From an uncultured Desulfobacterales bacterium (lineage in GTDB: Bacteria > Desulfobacterota > Desulfobacteria > Desulfobacterales > JAFDCJ01): 18,522 nucleotides of DNA. Numbering within the stretch: position 1 is the stretch's first letter; each line of letters opens with the position of its first letter. The DNA is taken from contig CALZJV010000209.1 of NCBI GenBank assembly GCA_945787595.1, forward strand, positions 1-18,522, in the 5' to 3' direction. A program made the position numbers and the translations under genes. Shown here piece after piece: positions 15,563 through 18,522 of the stretch. The notes under the pieces were generated by a model. The model saw only the letters and a list, made by a program, of their open reading frames with translations. It was not told where the DNA came from and did not search any database.

Positions 15563-16201
15563 ATGAGGTTGCATCCACAACGTAAATGGAAACCGGCCAT
15601 ATGTGCGGTCATTATTTTAATAGGGGTCTGGGCTATATTACCTATCGGGATGAGCTACTTGTTTGATTCCGGTGATACAATCGGATTGCGTCCTGCGTTG
15701 GCAGAGATGCAGTATGGCATTCTTGGCCAGCTAGCCCCGGAGCTGAATCTGACTAACTGGATCGATGGCGATGGAAAGCCGATGGATCCGGTCAAATTAA
15801 ACGATTACCGTGGCAAGGTGATCTTTCTGTATTTTTTTCAGGACTGGTGACCGGGATGCCGCCGGGTGGGGTTCCCAACCCTTCAAAAATTGACGCAGGC
15901 CTTTAAAAATGTTGATCAGGTTAAATTTTTCGCGGTGCAAACGGTGTTTGAAGGTTATGACTACAATTCCCAGGACAAACTGCGCAAAAACCAGCTGGAG
16001 TGGGACTTGAAAATTCCCATGGCGCATGCACCTGGAAATCCAGGGATTCATGAAATCCCTGAGATAATGAAAAAATACCGTTCCGGCGGGACCCCCTGGA
16101 AGGTGATTATCGATCCGCAAGGTAAAGTCGTGTATAACCATTTTCATATTGAACCGCCAAAGGCTGTAGCACTCATCGAGCGGCTGCTGCCCGAAGGTTA
16201 G
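15563..16201 (+). CDS. Membrane-anchored thioredoxin-like selenoprotein (UxxC motif)
   Basis: Redoxin/TlpA-like protein of 212 residues read through an in-frame TGA at 15848-15850. Residues 11-34 form a membrane anchor, so the redox domain lies outside the cytoplasm. Before the TGA the sequence is GKVIFLYFFQDW; after it, PGC-RRVGFPTLQ continues in the same frame, so the codon falls exactly on the first cysteine of a CPGC redox motif (Sec96, Cys99). Downstream family sequence is intact: FFAVQTVFEGYDYNSQ, SGGTPWKVIIDPQGKVVYN (with the cis-proline loop TPW), up to TAG at 16199. A SECIS-like hairpin lies 13 nt after the TGA. ATG 15563 follows GAGGTG (15551-15556); GTG 15554 is rejected since it overlaps that site. 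The alternative is a nonsense mutation. Confidence 0.85.
15864..15881 (+). promoter_or_regulatory. SECIS-like hairpin for selenocysteine insertion
   Basis: GGGTGGG then GTT then CCCAACCC folds into a GC-rich stem with a small G-T-T-containing loop and one bulged A. It begins 13 nt after the TGA, so its apical loop falls about 20 nt downstream, as in bacterial SECIS elements read by SelB. The pairing is seen in the sequence; SelB recognition is inferred. Confidence 0.6.
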
Positions 16202-16432
16202 GAAAGCGATGCTTCTGTTCCAAATTACCCGAAACAATAGCTGTCCGGCTTAACGCTCACTAAGCCCCTCAGACAGTTTCAAGATTTGCAACGAAACATC
16301 CACCGGCTTTTAGCGACGACCTTTGTTTTGGCTATAGAACCGAAAAAGATTGATATTTCTTAATTTTTATCGTAATAGTAACTGTTATAATCAATGACCA
16401 ATTCAGGTAATCTAAGACGCTGAAATAAGTGG

Positions 16433-16460
16433 TTGACCCAAGCCGTTTCTGTAATATAAT
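16433..16460 (+). promoter_or_regulatory. Strong sigma-70-type promoter
   Basis: TTGACC (16433-16438) and a perfect TATAAT (16455-16460) are separated by 16 bp. The expected transcription start is about 16467. An AGAGG-TATT-CCTCT hairpin (16464-16477) spans the start. Confidence 0.6.
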
Positions 16461-16466
16461 CAGAGA

Positions 16467-16526
16467 GGTATTCCTCTGGAAGTGAGATAGGCTCTTGCAT
16501 AGAAAAAAACGTGCAGGAGCCTTTTT
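16467..16526 (+). ncRNA. Putative ~60-nt small RNA or attenuated leader
   Basis: The promoter at 16433-16460 and the terminator at 16489-16526 would yield a transcript of about 60 nt with no credible coding content. It could be a free small RNA or a leader whose read-through transcribes the kinase gene starting at 16553. The family is not recognised. Confidence 0.35.
16489..16526 (+). terminator. Rho-independent terminator upstream of the kinase gene
   Basis: AGGCTCTTGCA (16489-16499) pairs with TGCAGGAGCCT (16512-16522) in an 11-bp stem with one G-U pair and a 12-nt loop, followed by a run of T to 16526. It lies only 26 bp before the kinase ATG, an unusual place for an end-of-operon terminator. 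Confidence 0.75.
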
Positions 16527-16552
16527 AATTTGTTGGAAATCAAGGATTTACT

Positions 16553-18250
16553 ATGAAAACTGATTACCCCAACCTCCGACTACGGGCAGAAGAATTTTTG
16601 GACAGAAATCCTGAAGCGGCTAATAAAATCCCAGCCGGTGATCTTCACAAGTTAATTGAAGATCTGCACGTTCACCAGATTGAACTTGAGATGCAGAACG
16701 AAGAGCTGCGCCGCGCGCAGCTGGAAATAGAAAAAGGACGAGATAGGTATTCCGATCTGTACGATTTTGCTCCGGTTGGCTATTTCACGATCGGCGACAA
16801 GGGGATAATTCTGGAGGCTAATTTAAGCGGTGCCAGGCTATTTAACATCGAGCGGTGCAGTTTGATAAATCTGACGTTTAATCGTTTAATTCCACCGCAT
16901 CATCAGGACAAGTTCTATCATCATTGCAACGCTGTTTTTAAAAGAAAGACAAAGCAAACCTGTGACCTGGAACTAGTGCGGAAGGACGGCACCCAGTTTT
17001 ATGCGCGGATGGAAAGCCTGGCGATTCAGGAAAAGGCTGGAAACAGCCGACAAATTCGAACGACGGTCAGCGATATTTCCGACCGGGTGCAGGCCAGGGA
17101 GTTGTTACATCAGAGCGAAGAGAAATACCGGTTGCTATTCAATGAAATGATCAGCGGATATGCGTTGCATGAAATAATTTTTGACAGCAACGGCAAACCG
17201 GTTGATTCCCTTATCCTGGAGGTAAATAAGACCATTGAGTGGCATACAGGCATAAAGAGGGATCAAATCATCGGGAAAACGGTTCGGGAAGTATTGCCCG
17301 GCACAGAGCAGGAATGGTTTGAAAAATTTGCCGAAGTGGTAATTACCGGAAATCCCATTCAGTTCGAAAACTACCATCAACAGCTCGATAAGCATTTGAT
17401 GGTATCTGCTTTCAGACTTCAGGAGGGCCAGATAGCCGCCACTTTCACAGATATTACCGATCGCAGGCGGTTTCAGAAGGAATTACAAAAGGCTCATGAT
17501 GAACTGGAAAGACGCGTTGAAGCGCGAACGGCCGATCTGGCCCTAACAAATGAGCAGCTTCAACAGGAAATAGAAGAACGCAAGCAAGCGGAGAAGGCGC
17601 TGAGTGAGAGTGAGTTGAGATACCGAACGTTGTTCGAAGTATCCACGGACGCCATCTTTTTGGAAACGTTGGAGGGGCGTATACTGCACTGCAACACCAC
17701 TGCATGTGAGATGTTCGGCTACACGAAAGAAGAACTGACGGGATTAGCTGTGGCTGATCTGGTGCCGGAGGACGTTGCGAAAACTTTACCCGATATTATA
17801 AAAAAACAAATATCAACCGGCGCTATTTTTATTGAGACAATCAACAAGAGAAAAGGTGGATACCTCTTTCCGGTCGAGGTCAGAACGCAACTTATTACGC
17901 TCGGCGAAGAGCAGCTGATCTTTGCCCACGTTCACGACATCACTGATCGTAAACAGGCAGAATCAGAGCTGCGGCGACTCTCCTCCCGGCTTCTCAACGC
18001 CCAGGAAGATGAACGCAGGCGAATCGCATTTGAGCTGCACGACGAATTGGGGCAAGATCTTACGGTTTTGAAACTTCATATAGATTCCATCAAAAGAAAA
18101 CTGCATCAGGATCAGAGGCTGCTCTTCGGGGGATGCTTAAATCATTTGCCAAACATTCCAACATTGAGATTTCGACGGATATTCAGGACACTAAAAATTT
18201 ATTCTCAAGCGAACAGCAAATCGCGGTCTATAGAATCTTTCAAGAAATAA
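16553..18250 (+). CDS. PAS-PAS-PAS sensor histidine kinase, N-terminal part of a frameshifted gene
   Basis: Cytoplasmic sensor without membrane segments. Residues 1-60 are helical (DLHVHQIELEMQNEELRRAQ). PAS domains lie at about 66-180, 188-305 and 352-468, joined by a coiled coil at 305-352 (ELERRVEARTADL). A HisKA_3 dimerisation domain of the NarX/LiaS type follows at 475-520, with phospho-acceptor H496 in ERRRIAFELHDELGQD. After KRKLHQDQRLL (513-523) the family sequence stops and the frame runs through unrelated residues to 18250. The ATPase domain continues in another frame. No response regulator lies in the window. The stimulus is unknown; the PAS domains suggest soluble redox, gas or ligand sensing. 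As read, this product lacks ATPase activity. Confidence 0.82.
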   Translation: MKTDYPNLRLRAEEFLDRNPEAANKIPAGDLHKLIEDLHVHQIELEMQNEELRRAQLEIEKGRDRYSDLYDFAPVGYFTIGDKGIILEANLSGARLFNIERCSLINLTFNRLIPPHHQDKFYHHCNAVFKRKTKQTCDLELVRKDGTQFYARMESLAIQEKAGNSRQIRTTVSDISDRVQARELLHQSEEKYRLLFNEMISGYALHEIIFDSNGKPVDSLILEVNKTIEWHTGIKRDQIIGKTVREVLPGTEQEWFEKFAEVVITGNPIQFENYHQQLDKHLMVSAFRLQEGQIAATFTDITDRRRFQKELQKAHDELERRVEARTADLALTNEQLQQEIEERKQAEKALSESELRYRTLFEVSTDAIFLETLEGRILHCNTTACEMFGYTKEELTGLAVADLVPEDVAKTLPDIIKKQISTGAIFIETINKRKGGYLFPVEVRTQLITLGEEQLIFAHVHDITDRKQAESELRRLSSRLLNAQEDERRRIAFELHDELGQDLTVLKLHIDSIKRKLHQDQRLLFGGCLNHLPNIPTLRFRRIFRTLKIYSQANSKSRSIESFKK

Positions 18251-18516
18251 TTACCAACATAAGTAAACACGCTCATGCCACCAAAGTTTCCATTGTTGGT
18301 AAAAATGAAAACAGCAAGGTTTTTTTCAGAGTGAAAGACAATGGCATAGGGTTTGATATCGAGGAGATTAATTCAGTGTATACCCCGGAAAAAGGATTGG
18401 GCCTGGCGGCCATGGCCGAGCGAGCAAAGATGCTGGACGGGTACTTTGAAATCTCCAGTCAAGTGAATTCGGGCACCATAATCGCTTTTGAGGTGCCCAT
18501 CGACAGCTCGCCCTAA
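18133..18516 (+). pseudogene. Frameshifted C-terminal HATPase_c fragment of the kinase
   Basis: Recognisable kinase sequence resumes in the +1 frame at about 18115 (EAALRGMLKSFAKH), then the ATP-binding domain: FQEIITNISKHAHA (N box), VKDNGIGFD (G1 box), KGLGLAAMAERAKMLDGYF (G2 box) and a normal C-terminus. About 35-50 residues between the HisKA_3 helix and EAALR, usually containing the second helix and the L-x-P-x-L-x-x-LGL stretch, are missing. GAGGCTGCTC at about 18115-18124 reads sensibly in both frames, so loss between short direct repeats is plausible. An ATG at 18133 after a G run could start a free fragment, but a functional separate protein is unlikely. Confidence 0.8.
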
Positions 18517-18522
18517 TCGGGG

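Larger units (their letters stand above)
16202..16552. other. Intergenic region before the histidine kinase
   Basis: No gene is supported in this 351-bp stretch. The first 230 bases show nothing clear beyond AT-rich DNA. A strong promoter and a Rho-independent terminator occupy the end and are listed separately. Confidence 0.5.

Noticed and set aside
15554..15850. Reading the thioredoxin-like gene as a nonsense-mutated pseudogene split at 15850
   Set aside because: The TGA replaces precisely the redox cysteine of a UxxC motif, both sides are undecayed and in the same frame, and a SECIS-like hairpin follows.

Overview
The window looks like a chromosomal segment of an anaerobic deltaproteobacterium (Desulfobacterota, perhaps Desulfobacterales). 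This is inferred from gene content: many c-type cytochromes and Fe-S proteins, an NrfC/NrfD-type membrane redox module, a DUF438/hemerythrin sensor, a DUF3786 protein, a selenocysteine-containing thioredoxin-like protein, and intergenic regions full of degenerate short repeats. No rRNA, tRNA, CRISPR array, phage gene or insertion sequence is visible.

Positions 4-8571 (+) hold an electron-transfer cluster built around a periplasmic nitrate reductase. A membrane protein fusing a CuA-type cupredoxin domain to a NapH/NosR-like iron-sulfur core comes first. After a 229-bp gap carrying a perfect FNR/CRP-type palindrome come napD, napA, a tetraheme cytochrome made of two NapB-like diheme units, a second tetraheme cytochrome, a Tat-exported NrfC-like ferredoxin, and an NrfD-like quinol-interacting membrane protein. 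No NapC is present. The likely flow is menaquinol -> NrfD-like -> NrfC-like -> cytochromes -> NapA. A degenerate AACGG/CCGGTT repeat tract lies between the nrfC-like and nrfD-like genes.

Positions 8805-11634 (+) hold a DUF1858-DUF438-hemerythrin-PAS sensor protein and an exported methionine sulfoxide reductase. In the latter MsrA is intact, but the fused MsrB has lost roughly 25 codons and its frame.

Positions 11969-14629 (-) hold a probable operon, in transcription order: an SHMT-like PLP enzyme with altered active-site residues, a cyclase-family protein with altered metal-motif histidines, and a DUF3786 protein. A strongly structured 5' region precedes the SHMT-like gene.

Positions 14986-16201 (+) hold an exported rhodanese and a membrane-anchored thioredoxin-fold protein whose redox motif is U-P-G-C, encoded by an in-frame TGA followed by a SECIS-like hairpin. 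This is probably a selenoprotein, not a broken gene.

Positions 16202-18516 (+) hold a promoter and Rho-independent terminator that would make a transcript of about 60 nt, then a PAS-PAS-PAS histidine kinase broken by an internal deletion and frameshift. The msrB and kinase lesions are alike: a missing internal segment plus a frame change. They may be real gene decay or sequence/assembly artefacts.
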